A stretch of DNA of 64,000 bases from Teichococcus vastitatis (GTDB lineage Bacteria > Pseudomonadota > Alphaproteobacteria > Acetobacterales > Acetobacteraceae): positions 62,001 through 126,000 of the forward strand of contig NZ_QXGS01000008.1 of NCBI RefSeq assembly GCF_003604215.1. Reading direction: 5' to 3'. The translations under genes and the position numbers were made by a program. Within the stretch, counting starts at the first letter, position 1. Every line of letters starts with the position of its first letter. Below the pieces are notes generated by a model that saw only the letters and a program-made list of their open reading frames with translations, searched no databases and was not told the origin of the DNA. Shown piece after piece: positions 34,852-43,982 of this stretch.

Positions 34852-36330
34852 ATGATCCCGACCATTCCCCGCTTCCTCCCCCGGCTCGCTCCGCTGGCCT
34901 TCGGCGCCGCACTGCTCGGCGGCTGCTCGCTGATCCCGGATTACGAGCGCCCGGCCGCGCCGATCCCGGCCGCCTGGCCGCAGGGCGAGGCATACCGCGC
35001 CGTGTCCGCCACGGCGCCCGGCCAGCCCACCGCGGACGCCATCGCCTGGGATGCCTTTTTCCTCGATCCCGGCCTGCGGCAATTGATCGGCATCGCGCTG
35101 AACAACAACCGCGACCTGCGCGTGGCGACGCTGAACGTGGCCGCGGCGGAAGCGCAGTTCCGCGTCCAGCACGGCACCCTTTATCCGGACATTGGTGCCA
35201 GCGGCTCGGCCAACTACCAGCAGATCCCGGCCGACCTGACCAATGCCGGCGGCAACCGCACCCAGCCCATCACCTCCCGCACCTGGAGCGCCGGGGTGGG
35301 GTTGACCGCCTATGAGGTGGACCTGTTCGGCCGCCTGCGCTCGCTCAGCCGCAGCGCCTTCGAAAGCTATCTGGCGCTGGAGGAAACCCGGCGCGCGGCG
35401 CAGATCAGCCTGGTGGCCTCGGTGGCGCAGGGCTACCTGGCGGTGCTTGCCGACCGCGAATTGCTGCAACTGACGCGCCGTACGCTGGAAAGCCAGGAAA
35501 CCTCGCTGCGGCTGACCCGCGCGGCAGCCACCGGCGGCACTGAAACGGCGCTGACGCTGCAGCAGGCGCAAACGGCGGTGGAAACGGCGCGCGCCAACCT
35601 GTCCCTCTACACCCGCCAACTGGCGCAGGACGAGAACGCGCTGGCCGAGCTGATCGGCCAGCCCCTGCCGCCTGCCTTGCCGGTGGCCGAGAGGGGCCTC
35701 GACTCGCCGCTGCTGCTGGCCGAGGTGCCGGCCGGCCTGTCCTCCGAGGTACTGCTGCGCCGGCCGGACGTGCTGGCGGCCGAGCGGTCGCTGCTGGCCG
35801 CCAATGCCAGCATCGGCGCGGCGCGGGCCGCGTTCTTTCCCTCTGTCACCATCACCGGCCAGTACGGCACCAGCGGCGCGGCGCTGTCGCGCCTGTTTCA
35901 GCCGCAATCCGGTGCCTGGAGCTTTCTGCCGCAGATCGACATCCCGATCTTCACCGGCGGCATCAACCGCGCCAACCTCGACTATGCCAGGCTGCAGAAG
36001 CAGGTGGAGGTCGCGAATTACGAGAAGGCGATCCAGACCGCCTTTCGCGAGACGGCCGATGCACTGGCCGCCCGCGGCACCTATGACAGCCAGCTGCGCG
36101 CGCAGCAGGGCCTGACCCGCGCCTTCGCCGAGAGCTACCGCCTGTCGGAGCTGCGCTTCCGCAGCGGCGTGGACAATTTCCTGACCACGCTGGTGTCGCA
36201 GCGCGACCTGTATGGCGCACAGCAGAACCTGATCACGCTGCGCCAGGCGCGGCTGGCGAATCTGGTGACGCTGTACAAGGTGCTGGGCGGCGGCTGGCAG
36301 CAGGGAGGAACGCGAAGGGCGGTGCGCTGA
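34852..36330 (+). CDS. outer-membrane efflux channel lipoprotein (OprM/NodT family)
   Basis: A 492-residue outer-membrane factor. The signal peptide ends in a lipobox LLGGC (cysteine near residue 25). Two repeats of the TolC-type coiled-coil and barrel unit follow, marked by LIGIALNNNRDLRVATLNVAAAEAQFRVQHGTLYPDIGASGSANY and by EVLLRRPDVLAAERSLLAANASIGAARAAFFPSVTITGQYG. It is the exit duct of the pump encoded just upstream. The ATG at 34852 is six bases after the pump stop; an in-frame TTG at 34843 overlapping the pump gene is an alternative. Confidence 0.95.
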   Translation: MIPTIPRFLPRLAPLAFGAALLGGCSLIPDYERPAAPIPAAWPQGEAYRAVSATAPGQPTADAIAWDAFFLDPGLRQLIGIALNNNRDLRVATLNVAAAEAQFRVQHGTLYPDIGASGSANYQQIPADLTNAGGNRTQPITSRTWSAGVGLTAYEVDLFGRLRSLSRSAFESYLALEETRRAAQISLVASVAQGYLAVLADRELLQLTRRTLESQETSLRLTRAAATGGTETALTLQQAQTAVETARANLSLYTRQLAQDENALAELIGQPLPPALPVAERGLDSPLLLAEVPAGLSSEVLLRRPDVLAAERSLLAANASIGAARAAFFPSVTITGQYGTSGAALSRLFQPQSGAWSFLPQIDIPIFTGGINRANLDYARLQKQVEVANYEKAIQTAFRETADALAARGTYDSQLRAQQGLTRAFAESYRLSELRFRSGVDNFLTTLVSQRDLYGAQQNLITLRQARLANLVTLYKVLGGGWQQGGTRRAVR

Positions 36331-36469
36331 GGTGCACCCTCTTAACCAGAACGTGCTAAAGGCCGCTTGGCAAAGCAGGTCTGAGGCGATACTCCGGGGC
36401 AGCGATCATCGCGGCGCAACACGGCTTCGAAGAAGCGTGGGAATGCGATAGGAAGACCCGGCTTCCGCT

Positions 36470-36556
36470 GCGGGCGTGGCGGAATGGTAGACGCATGGGT
36501 CTTAAAAACCCTGGTCATTCAATGACATGCGGGTTCGACTCCCGCCGCCCGCACCA
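36470..36556 (+). tRNA. tRNA-Leu (anticodon UAA)
   Basis: An 87-nt class II tRNA with CCA encoded. The acceptor stem GCGGGCG pairs with CGCCCGC, followed by A and CCA. The D-arm is GCGG...TGGTAGACGC, the anticodon loop CTTAAAA has TAA at 36503-36505, the long variable arm has a TCATT/AATGA-type stem, and the T-arm is GCGGG TTCGACT CCCGC. Only four of five anticodon-stem pairs form, since the outermost pair would be U-U. It decodes UUA (and UUG by wobble), codons almost unused in the surrounding genes. No integrase or attachment-site duplication is seen near its 3' end. Confidence 0.96.
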
Positions 36557-36613
36557 AGTTTCCGAACAGCAACCGAAGGGGGCGCAGCAGGCGCCCCACC
36601 CGGTCGGTCCGGT

Positions 36614-36733
36614 TCAGTCGGCGGCGTGCAGCGCGCGCAGGCTCACCGGCAGGTCACGCTCGATCATCGAGCGGGCAAACAGTCCACCCCCAACAAGGGC
36701 GGCAACAACAGTGACGAACAGAAAAGCGGACAT
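36614..36733 (-). CDS. possible 39-residue single-pass membrane protein
   Basis: A short frame reading MSAFLFVTVVAALVGGGLFA, then RSMIERDLPVSLRALHAAD. It has a clean hydrophobic helix followed by a charged tail, typical of small bacterial membrane proteins. AAGGGG lies about seven bases before the ATG at 36733. It stands alone between tRNA-Leu and the molybdoenzyme genes, on the opposite strand. I recognise no family. Support is from composition and the ribosome site only. Confidence 0.5.
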   Translation of the reverse strand: MSAFLFVTVVAALVGGGLFARSMIERDLPVSLRALHAAD

Positions 36734-36926
36734 GGGTAAACCCCTTGATCCTTTCGAGCGCCGCGATGCTGCGGCAGCCACCGGAATATAGGGAGCATCC
36801 ATGAACGAAGCGTTGCTGAATTTGCACATGCAGCACGGCACAACGCATGGCTGATGTCTTATACATGAATTATGCCGAAATGGCGCAACGCGGCGGCGGC
36901 GAACGGGCCGCTCTGCGCCACCAGTT

Positions 36927-36945
36927 GAGAGTTATTATCATTATC
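36927..36945. promoter_or_regulatory. Fur-box-like site upstream of the molybdoenzyme operon
   Basis: Read on the minus strand this 19-mer is GATAATGATAATAACTCTC. The first 12 bases equal the Fur consensus half GATAATGATAAT, and 16 of 19 match GATAATGATAATCATTATC. It lies in an AT-rich island that also contains the dyad GTTATT...AATAAC (36931-36951), about 75 bp before the paoA-like start. This position would suit iron-responsive control of the Fe-S/Mo enzyme. Binding is inferred. Confidence 0.5.
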
Positions 36946-37020
36946 AATAACTTATCCTAAACCTCCAGTCAGGACACGGCGTTTACCGGGCCGAATGCCA
37001 CCCCTTGCAGGAGGCACGTC

Positions 37021-37538
<518 letters not shown>

Positions 37539-37542
<4 letters not shown>

Positions 37543-38552
37543 ACCGCTTCAGCTTCACCCGCGCCAACAGCGTGCCCGAGGCGGTGCGGGCCGGCGGCGG
37601 CGCCGACACGCGCTTCCTGGCCGGCGGCACCAACCTCATCGATCTGATGAAGGAGAATGTGGAGCGCCCCTCCGCGCTGGTGGACATCAACCGCGTCGGC
37701 CTCGCCGGCATCGAGGAGCGGCCCGGCGGCGGGCTGCGCCTCGGCGCTCTGGTCAGCAACGCCGACACGGCCTATGACCGACGCGTGGCGGAGCGTTATC
37801 CGCTGCTGGCCTGCGCCATCCTGGCCGGCGCCAGCCCGCAGCTGCGCAACGCCGCGACCAATGGCGGCAACCTCAACCAGCGCACCCGCTGTTATTATTT
37901 CTACGACACCGCCACGCCCTGCAACAAACGCAACCCGGGCACCGGCTGCGGCGCGATCGGCGGGGTGAACCGCATCCATGCCATCCTGGGCGCCAGCCCG
38001 TCCTGCATCGCGACGAATCCTTCCGACATGTGTGTGGCGCTGGCGGCGTTGAACGCCACGGTGCGCGTGACCGGGCCGGACGGCGAGCGCGAGATCGCCT
38101 TCGCCGATTACCACCGCCTGCCGGGCGACGCTCCGCAGCACGACAACACGCTGCGCACGGGCGAGCTGGTCACCGCCATCGACCTGCCGGACGAGGATTT
38201 CTCGGCCCACCACACCTATCTGAAGCTGCGCGACCGGCTGTCCTACGCCTTCGCCCTGGTATCGGTGGCGGTGGCGCTGCGCATGGAGGGCGACCGCATC
38301 GCCGAGGCGCGCATCGCGCTCGGCGGCGTGGCGCACAAGCCGTGGCGCGTGCCGGCGGCCGAGCAGGCGCTAGCGGGCCAGCCCGCCTCGGCGGAAAATT
38401 TCGATCGTGCCGCCGAGCTGCTGCTGCGGGGCGCGCAGGGCCAGGGCCACAACGACTTCAAGATCGGGCTGGCGCGGCGTGCCATCCGGCGGGCGCTGCG
38501 GCAGGCCGCCGCCGGCACGCCGCAGTCGCAGACCGATAAGCGCATCGCCTGA
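37539..38552 (+). CDS. aldehyde oxidoreductase FAD subunit, PaoB-like
   Basis: A 337-residue FAD-binding subunit of the CoxM/PaoB type. It has FLAGGTNLIDLMKENVERP (FAD pyrophosphate loop), GASPQLRNAATNGGNLNQRTRC and an inserted cysteine-rich loop (CYYFYDTATPCNKRNPGTGCGAIGG). In PaoB and 4-hydroxybenzoyl-CoA reductase beta this loop binds an extra [4Fe-4S] cluster. The C-terminal CO-dehydrogenase flavoprotein domain follows (LSYAFALVSVAVAL). It takes electrons from the PaoA-like subunit and passes them to an external acceptor. The ATG overlaps the stop of the previous gene (ATGA). Confidence 0.94.
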
Positions 38553-38566
38553 GGGGGGGCCGCATC

Positions 38567-40828
38567 ATGAATGTCCTGCAGAATGTCGGGATCGGCAGCG
38601 CCATCAACCGCGTCGACGGCTTGCAGAAGGTGACCGGCCGGGCCCGCTACGCCGCCGAGCATCCGGTGCCCGGCCTGCTCCACGGCGTCATCGTCTCCGG
38701 TGCCATCCCGAAGGGCCGCATCGTCACGCTGGAGGATTCCGAGGCGCGCGCCGTGCCCGGCGTGGTCGAGGTGCTGTCGCACAAGAACCGCCCGCATGTC
38801 GCCTGGTTCGACCGCAGCCACAAGGACATGGTCGCGCCGCCGGGATCGCCCTTCAAGGCGCTCTATGACGATAAGATCCTGTTCAGCGGCCAGCCCATCG
38901 CGCTGGTGATCGCGGAAAGCTTTGAGGTGGCGCGCTATGCCGCCTCGCTGGTGCGCGCTTCCTATGAGGTGGAGCCGCACAACACCGATTTCCACAAGGC
39001 CCAGGCCGAGCGTTTCATGCCGTCCAAGAAGCGCGACACCTACCACCCGCCGAAGAATCGCGGCGATGCCGACGCCGCCTTCGCCGCCGCGCCGGTGAAG
39101 GTGTCGGCCGAGTACCACCTGGCCACCGAGCATCACAATCCGATGGAGATGCACGCCTCCACCGTGGTGTGGGAAGGCGATGGCAGCCTAACGGTGTTCG
39201 ACAAGACGCAGGGTCCGCAGAACGTGCGCGACTACCTCGCGGGCGTGTTCGGCATGTCGGCCAGCACCATCCGGGTGATGAACCCCTTTGTCGGTGGCGC
39301 CTTCGGCTCGGGCCTCCGGCCGCAATACCAGGTGTATCTCGCGGTCATGGCCGCGCGCATGCTGCAGCGCTCCGTGCGCGTGGTGATGACGCGGCAGCAG
39401 ATGTTCACCCATGGCCACCGGCCCGAAGCGCTGCAGAGCGTGCAGCTGGGCGCCGAGCGGGATGGCACCATGACGGCCATCCGCAACTCCGCCACCACCT
39501 CCACCTCGCGCTACGAGAACAACATGGAGGATGTGGTGATCTGGGGCATGATGAACTACGCCTGCGAGAATGCCGCGGGCGAGTACGCCATCGCCCCGGT
39601 GGACACGGCGACCTCGACCGACATGCGCGCGCCGGGCGCCGCCACCGGCATGACCTTCTTCGAGATGGCGGTGGACGAGCTGGCTTACGCGGCCGGCATC
39701 GATCCGCTGGAGTTCCGGCTGAAGAACTATTCCGAGACCGACCAGATGAACGGCACGCCGTTCACCAGCAAGGCGCTGCGCGAAGCCTATGCGGAAGGTG
39801 CCGAGGCCTTCGGCTGGAGCCGCCGCAGCCAGGCGCCGCGCTCCATGAAGGAAGGCCGCGAGCTGGTCGGATGGGGCGTCGCCACCGGCATGTGGGACGC
39901 GATGTTCTCCAAGACATCGGCCAGCGCCAGGCTCTCGGCGAATGGGCATCTGGAGGTGGCCAGCGCCGCCTCCGATATCGGCACCGGCACCTACACGGTG
40001 ATGACCCAGGCTGCGGCCGACACGCTGGGCCTGCCGGTGGAGCAGATCGCCGTTCGGCTCGGCGATTCCAGCCTGCCGAAGGCCCCGGTGGAAGGCGGCT
40101 CCTGGATGGCCGCCTCGGTCGGCGCGGCGGTGCAGCTGGCCTGCCGCTCGGTGGCGGAGAAGCTGCTGTCGGCGGCGGCGAAGATGCAGAACAGCCCGCT
40201 GGCCGGCGCCTCCATGGAGGCGGTGCGGTTCAGCGGCGGCCGCATCGCGCTGCGCGACGATCCGGCGCGCGGCGTCGCCATCACCGAGGTGATGCGGGCC
40301 TCCGGTACCGACGTGATCGCCGTGGAGGAAACCGCCAGCGCCGGCATCAGCGGCATGATCAGCCAGATGCGCAAATCGCGGAACACGCACAGCGCCATCT
40401 TCGTCGAGGTGCGGGTCGACGAGGAACTCGGCGTGGTGCGCGTCACCCGCGTGGTCAACGCCGTCGCCGCCGGGCGCATCATCAATCCGAAAACGGCGCG
40501 CAGCCAGATCCTGGGCGGCGTGGTGATGGGCATCAGCATGGCGCTGCACGAGGAGTCGATGACCGACCACCGCTATGGCCGGTTCATGAACCACAACTAC
40601 GCCGAATACCACGTGCCGGTGAACGCCGATATCCACGACATCCAGGTGATCTTCGTGGACGAGCCGGACCCGGAGGTGACGCCGCTGGGCGTCAAGGGCC
40701 TGGGCGAGATCGGCATCGTCGGCACCGCGGCGGCGGTGGCGAATGCCATCTTCCACGCCACCGGCAAGCGCGTGCGCGCGCTGCCGATCACCATCGACAA
40801 GCTGGTGGACGACACGGTCGCGCCTTGA
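38567..40828 (+). CDS. aldehyde oxidoreductase molybdenum subunit, PaoC-like
   Basis: A 753-residue molybdopterin-binding catalytic subunit. Blocks seen are GLQKVTGRARYAAEHPVPGLLHGVIVSGAIPKG at the N-terminus, NPMEMHASTVVWEGDGSLTVFDKTQGPQNVR, VGGAFGSGLRPQYQ, DMRAPGAATGMTFFEMAVDELAYAAG (cofactor contacts), and the active-site glutamate in GVKGLGEIGIVGTAAAVANA. The size and text resemble E. coli PaoC, which oxidises aromatic aldehydes to acids. No paoD/XdhC-type cofactor maturation gene is in the window. The substrate is unproven. Confidence 0.94.
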   Translation: MNVLQNVGIGSAINRVDGLQKVTGRARYAAEHPVPGLLHGVIVSGAIPKGRIVTLEDSEARAVPGVVEVLSHKNRPHVAWFDRSHKDMVAPPGSPFKALYDDKILFSGQPIALVIAESFEVARYAASLVRASYEVEPHNTDFHKAQAERFMPSKKRDTYHPPKNRGDADAAFAAAPVKVSAEYHLATEHHNPMEMHASTVVWEGDGSLTVFDKTQGPQNVRDYLAGVFGMSASTIRVMNPFVGGAFGSGLRPQYQVYLAVMAARMLQRSVRVVMTRQQMFTHGHRPEALQSVQLGAERDGTMTAIRNSATTSTSRYENNMEDVVIWGMMNYACENAAGEYAIAPVDTATSTDMRAPGAATGMTFFEMAVDELAYAAGIDPLEFRLKNYSETDQMNGTPFTSKALREAYAEGAEAFGWSRRSQAPRSMKEGRELVGWGVATGMWDAMFSKTSASARLSANGHLEVASAASDIGTGTYTVMTQAAADTLGLPVEQIAVRLGDSSLPKAPVEGGSWMAASVGAAVQLACRSVAEKLLSAAAKMQNSPLAGASMEAVRFSGGRIALRDDPARGVAITEVMRASGTDVIAVEETASAGISGMISQMRKSRNTHSAIFVEVRVDEELGVVRVTRVVNAVAAGRIINPKTARSQILGGVVMGISMALHEESMTDHRYGRFMNHNYAEYHVPVNADIHDIQVIFVDEPDPEVTPLGVKGLGEIGIVGTAAAVANAIFHATGKRVRALPITIDKLVDDTVAP

Positions 40829-40909
40829 GCGACGCGGCGCGGGCCCCGCAACATCGCGGGCCCGCGCGTGTTGACCCTGTTGAACGCCACAACAGGGAGG
40901 CTCGCCGCC

Positions 40910-41176
40910 ATGTCTGCCAGCCATTGCAACGGGCCGGACCAGCCCGAGACGCAGCCTGACACCAGGCCGCCGCCAGAGTTGCCGGGCCTGCCGCCGATGA
41001 ACCCGCCGCCGGGCCCCACCCCGGCGCAGCCCGACGCCCCGCCGCCGGAGACCCCGGCTCCCGGGCGCGGGCCGGAGGTGGAGCCGGCCACCACGCCGCC
41101 ATCGGAGGTGCCGCCGATGTCGCCGCCCGGTCCCTCCATGCCGCCGCCCGTCGCGGGCCCGGCTGATCTCCACTGA
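40910..41176 (+). CDS. proline-rich small protein, unknown function
   Basis: An 88-residue protein, roughly a third proline, with no signal peptide or membrane helix. It consists of PP-rich segments separated by acidic and glycine residues (PPPELPGLPPMNPPPGP, PPPETPAPGRGPEVEP). GGGAGG lies nine bases before the ATG, and the gene ends 14 bp before the PRC-barrel gene, so co-expression is likely. The sequence is low complexity, so similarity searches would be uninformative; no family recognised. A GC-rich hairpin-like stretch (about 40836-40868) separates it from the molybdoenzyme genes. Confidence 0.6.
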   Translation: MSASHCNGPDQPETQPDTRPPPELPGLPPMNPPPGPTPAQPDAPPPETPAPGRGPEVEPATTPPSEVPPMSPPGPSMPPPVAGPADLH

Positions 41177-41190
41177 ACAGGATCCTCCTC

Positions 41191-41568
41191 ATGAAGCTTC
41201 GCCCCATCCTGGCCGCCGGCCTAGCCCTGTCCCTCGGCCTCGCCGCCCTGCCGGCCACTGCCCAGGCCCCGGCCGCGCAGCCGACCCAGATCGAGGCCGG
41301 CCAGACCCGCGCCAAGATGCTGCTCGACCGCGACGTCTACAGCTCGGACGATGTGGAGATCGGCGAGGTCGAGGACCTGATCCTCAACGCCCAGCAGCAG
41401 GTGGTCCTGGCGGTGATCGAGATCGAGTCCCGGCTCGGCTTCACCGAGAAATACGTCGCGGTGCCGCTGGCCCAGCTGACGCCCAGCGCCAGCAACAATG
41501 ATCGTGTCACCCTGGCCATGACGCGCGACCAGGTACGCGACCTGCCCGGCTTCCGGTATCAGGACTGA
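41191..41568 (+). CDS. secreted PRC-barrel domain protein
   Basis: A 125-residue protein with a signal peptide (MKLRPILAAGLALSLGLAALPATAQA) and a PRC-barrel-like core: LLDRDVYSSDDVEIGEVEDLILNAQQQVVLAVIEIESRLGFTEKYVAVPL. PRC barrels are small beta folds found in photosynthetic reaction centre H subunits and in RNA-processing RimM. Secreted stand-alone versions are common in alphaproteobacteria, often stress-induced, without known biochemical role. It is probably the last gene of its transcript; a GC-rich inverted repeat follows before the converging aldehyde dehydrogenase. Confidence 0.88.
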   Translation: MKLRPILAAGLALSLGLAALPATAQAPAAQPTQIEAGQTRAKMLLDRDVYSSDDVEIGEVEDLILNAQQQVVLAVIEIESRLGFTEKYVAVPLAQLTPSASNNDRVTLAMTRDQVRDLPGFRYQD

Positions 41569-41601
41569 AGCCGGCGCGGGCGGCGGCCGGGAGCCGCCGC
41601 C

Positions 41602-42882
41602 TCAGCGCAGCAGGCGCCTGGCCAGCTTGCGGGCGCGCTCATCCCGCGGCGGGTCGAGCAGCCGCGACAGGGCGAAAGGCCCGTGCCGCACCCGGGCGCG
41701 CCAGTCGCTGAAGCTGTCGAACCCGGCGCGGCCATGATAGCGGCCGAAGCCGGAGGCGCCAACGCCGCCGAAGGGCAGGGCCGGAAAGGCCGCATACTCC
41801 ACGCAGCGCTCCTCGACGATGGCGCCGGAGCGGCTGTTGCCGGCGATGGCGGCGGCTTCCGCCCGCGTGGCGCCAAACAGGTAGATCGCCAGCGGCGCCG
41901 GCTGGCCCTGCAGCCAGCCCAGCACCTCCCCCAGCGAGGCCACTTCGCGCAGCGCCAGGGCGGGGCCGAAGATCTCCTCCCCCCCATGATCCGGCAGCAG
42001 CGTGATACCGCCAGGCAAGGGCGCGCGCCCGTCCGCCAGGGCTGCCTGCCGCGCCCGGTGGCGCGGCAGCACCGCGCTGTCCAGTGGCACCGCCACCTCG
42101 CGGCAGGCGGCATCGAACGCCGCCTCGCTGTGGCCGAGCAGCAGCACGGTATCGGGCGCCACGCAGGTCTGTCCGGCATTCATCGCCTTGCCGGCCAGGA
42201 TGGCGCGGGTCGCGCGGCGCAGGTCGGCACCGGGCAGCACGATCACCGGGCAGCGGCCGCCCAGCTCCAGCGTCAGCGGCGTGAGGTTCTCGGCGGCGGC
42301 GCGCATCACCGCGCGGCCGGTTTCGGTGCCGCCGGTGAACACTAGGTGGTCCCAGGGCAGCGCGGCGAAGGCGGCGGCCACCCCGGCATCCCCCTGCACC
42401 ACGCACGTCAGGGCGGGCAGGGTTTCCGCCAGGATCTGCTCCAGCAGCGCCGCCGTGCGCGGCGTGTGCTCGCTCGGCTTCAGCGCCACGCGGTTGCCCG
42501 CGGCGATCGCTTCCGCCAGCGGCCAGAGGGCAAGCTGGATCGGGTAGTTCCACGGCGCCATCACGCCCACCACGCCCTTGGGCACCGGCTCCACCCAGGC
42601 CAGCGACGGCTGAAAGGCCAGCGGCGCCAGGATCCAGCGCCGCCGCGCCCACCAGGGCAGCCAGCGCCGCGCCCGGCGGGCCGCCTGCGCCACCAGCAAC
42701 ACGTCCGCGATCCAGGTCTCCACCGCCGAGCGGCCGCCATAATCGGTATCGGCGGCGGCGGCCAGATCATCGGCGCGGCGGATCACCGCGTCGGCCAGCG
42801 CCTTCAGCGCGGCACGGCGTTCCGCGATGGCAGGGGGCGGGCCGGCCGCGCGCAGCTCGGCCAGCGCCGCGGCCGGCGTCAT
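41602..42882 (-). CDS. aldehyde dehydrogenase of the carotenoid operon
   Basis: A 426-residue NAD(P)-dependent aldehyde dehydrogenase. It shows VVGVMAPWNYPIQLALWPLAEAIAAGNRVALKPSEHTP, VFTGGTETGRAVM, the general-base glutamate in TLELGGRCP and the catalytic cysteine in NAGQTCVAPD. In C30 carotenoid pathways (staphyloxanthin, Methylomonas, Planococcus) such an enzyme turns the terminal aldehyde of diapocarotenoids into a carboxylic acid. That role is inferred from its place as the last gene of the crt-like operon. The start overlaps the glycosyltransferase stop by 4 bp. The first ~30 residues are shorter than in long-form ALDHs, as in the coniferyl-aldehyde group. Confidence 0.92.
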   Translation of the reverse strand: MTPAAALAELRAAGPPPAIAERRAALKALADAVIRRADDLAAAADTDYGGRSAVETWIADVLLVAQAARRARRWLPWWARRRWILAPLAFQPSLAWVEPVPKGVVGVMAPWNYPIQLALWPLAEAIAAGNRVALKPSEHTPRTAALLEQILAETLPALTCVVQGDAGVAAAFAALPWDHLVFTGGTETGRAVMRAAAENLTPLTLELGGRCPVIVLPGADLRRATRAILAGKAMNAGQTCVAPDTVLLLGHSEAAFDAACREVAVPLDSAVLPRHRARQAALADGRAPLPGGITLLPDHGGEEIFGPALALREVASLGEVLGWLQGQPAPLAIYLFGATRAEAAAIAGNSRSGAIVEERCVEYAAFPALPFGGVGASGFGRYHGRAGFDSFSDWRARVRHGPFALSRLLDPPRDERARKLARRLLR

Positions 42883-43982
42883 GCCGGGTTGGCGGGCGGG
42901 CCGCCATAGGAGCGGCCCTTCCATTCGGGCTTCAGCCCCAGCCCGCCGCCGAGCAGCGCGGACCACTGGATGGCCAGCGCCACGGCCACCGCAACGGGAT
43001 GCAGCGGCACACTCCACCAGGGCTCGCGCATGCGCCAGGTGATCAGGCCGCGCAGGGTGAGCGACAGCGCGAGCGCCAGCACCGCCGCCGGGTGCGGCAG
43101 CAGCAGCCAGGGCAGGATGTGCGCGCCGCCCAGCAGCACCGTCCAGACCGGCAGCCCGAGCGGCGTCGCCATGCCTTCCCGCGCGTTCTTGCTGAAGCCG
43201 CTCCAGGCCTCGGCGAAGCGCCGGTACATGCGGCAGCCGGCAAGGCGGCTGCCATCCACCACCTCGGTGCGGAAGCCATGGACGCGCATGCGGCGGGCCA
43301 GCGACAGGGCATCGTGCAGGATGGCCGGGGCCGCCGCATGCCCGCCCGCGGCGCGATAGGCGGTGGTCTCCGCCAGCACCAGCTGGCCGCAGGCCGCGGC
43401 GAGCGAAGGCCGCGTGCCGCGACGCCCGCCCTGGGGGAGGTAGCCCAGCATCATCAGGTTGATCATCGGCACGGTCAGCGCCTCGCCCAAGCCCCCCATC
43501 TCCTGCCGCGGCACGCCGCTGACCAGGGCGATGCCGTGGTCCTCGGCATGCGCCGCCATGGCGGCGGCGGCCTGCGGGCGCAGCCGCACATCGGCATCGA
43601 TGAACAGCAGGTGCGTGCCGCGTGCCGCCTCGGCCAGCCGAGCGCAGGCATGCACCTTGCCGGTCCAGCCCTGCGGCAGCGGCGGCGCGGCCAGCAGCCG
43701 CACCCGCGGGTCCTCCGCCGCGACGCGCCGCACGATGGCCGCGGTGCTGTCGCGCGATCCGTCATCCATTACCACCACCTCGATGGCGACGCCGCGGCTG
43801 GACAGGGCGGCGCGCAGGCAGCCCTCGATCTGCGCTGCCTCGTCACGCGCCGGGATCAGCACCGACACCAGCACCGGGGCCGAGGGCTCGCCGCGCGCGC
43901 GGGGCAGGCGGAACAGGTTGCGGCCGGCCAGTGCCCAGGGAAAGGCGGCCAGCGCCAGCGACAACCAGGGCAGCCAGCTCAT
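42879..43982 (-). CDS. family 2 glycosyltransferase, carotenoid (CrtQ-like)
   Basis: A 367-residue membrane-associated GT2 enzyme. An N-terminal helix (WLPWLSLALAAFPWALA) precedes the GT-A domain with SVLIPARDEAAQIEGCLRA, VVMDDGSRDST, THLLFIDADVRL (DxD-type metal site) and SGVPRQEMGGLGEALTVPM. Two or three C-terminal helices follow. The layout matches CrtQ, which glucosylates diaponeurosporenoic acid in staphyloxanthin synthesis, and related hopanoid/carotenoid glycosyltransferases. Sugar and acceptor are inferred from context. It overlaps both neighbours by 4 bp. Confidence 0.88.
   Translation of the reverse strand: MSWLPWLSLALAAFPWALAGRNLFRLPRARGEPSAPVLVSVLIPARDEAAQIEGCLRAALSSRGVAIEVVVMDDGSRDSTAAIVRRVAAEDPRVRLLAAPPLPQGWTGKVHACARLAEAARGTHLLFIDADVRLRPQAAAAMAAHAEDHGIALVSGVPRQEMGGLGEALTVPMINLMMLGYLPQGGRRGTRPSLAAACGQLVLAETTAYRAAGGHAAAPAILHDALSLARRMRVHGFRTEVVDGSRLAGCRMYRRFAEAWSGFSKNAREGMATPLGLPVWTVLLGGAHILPWLLLPHPAAVLALALSLTLRGLITWRMREPWWSVPLHPVAVAVALAIQWSALLGGGLGLKPEWKGRSYGGPPANPA

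Noticed and set aside
32843-34993. 716-residue leftward open frame
   Set aside because: Antisense shadow of the RND pump gene.
36470-36733. Integration site or genomic island at tRNA-Leu
   Set aside because: No integrase, no repeated tRNA 3' end and no shift in base composition of neighbouring genes.
39188-41173. 661-residue leftward open frame
   Set aside because: Antisense shadow of the molybdenum subunit and proline-rich genes, His/Gly/Arg-rich.
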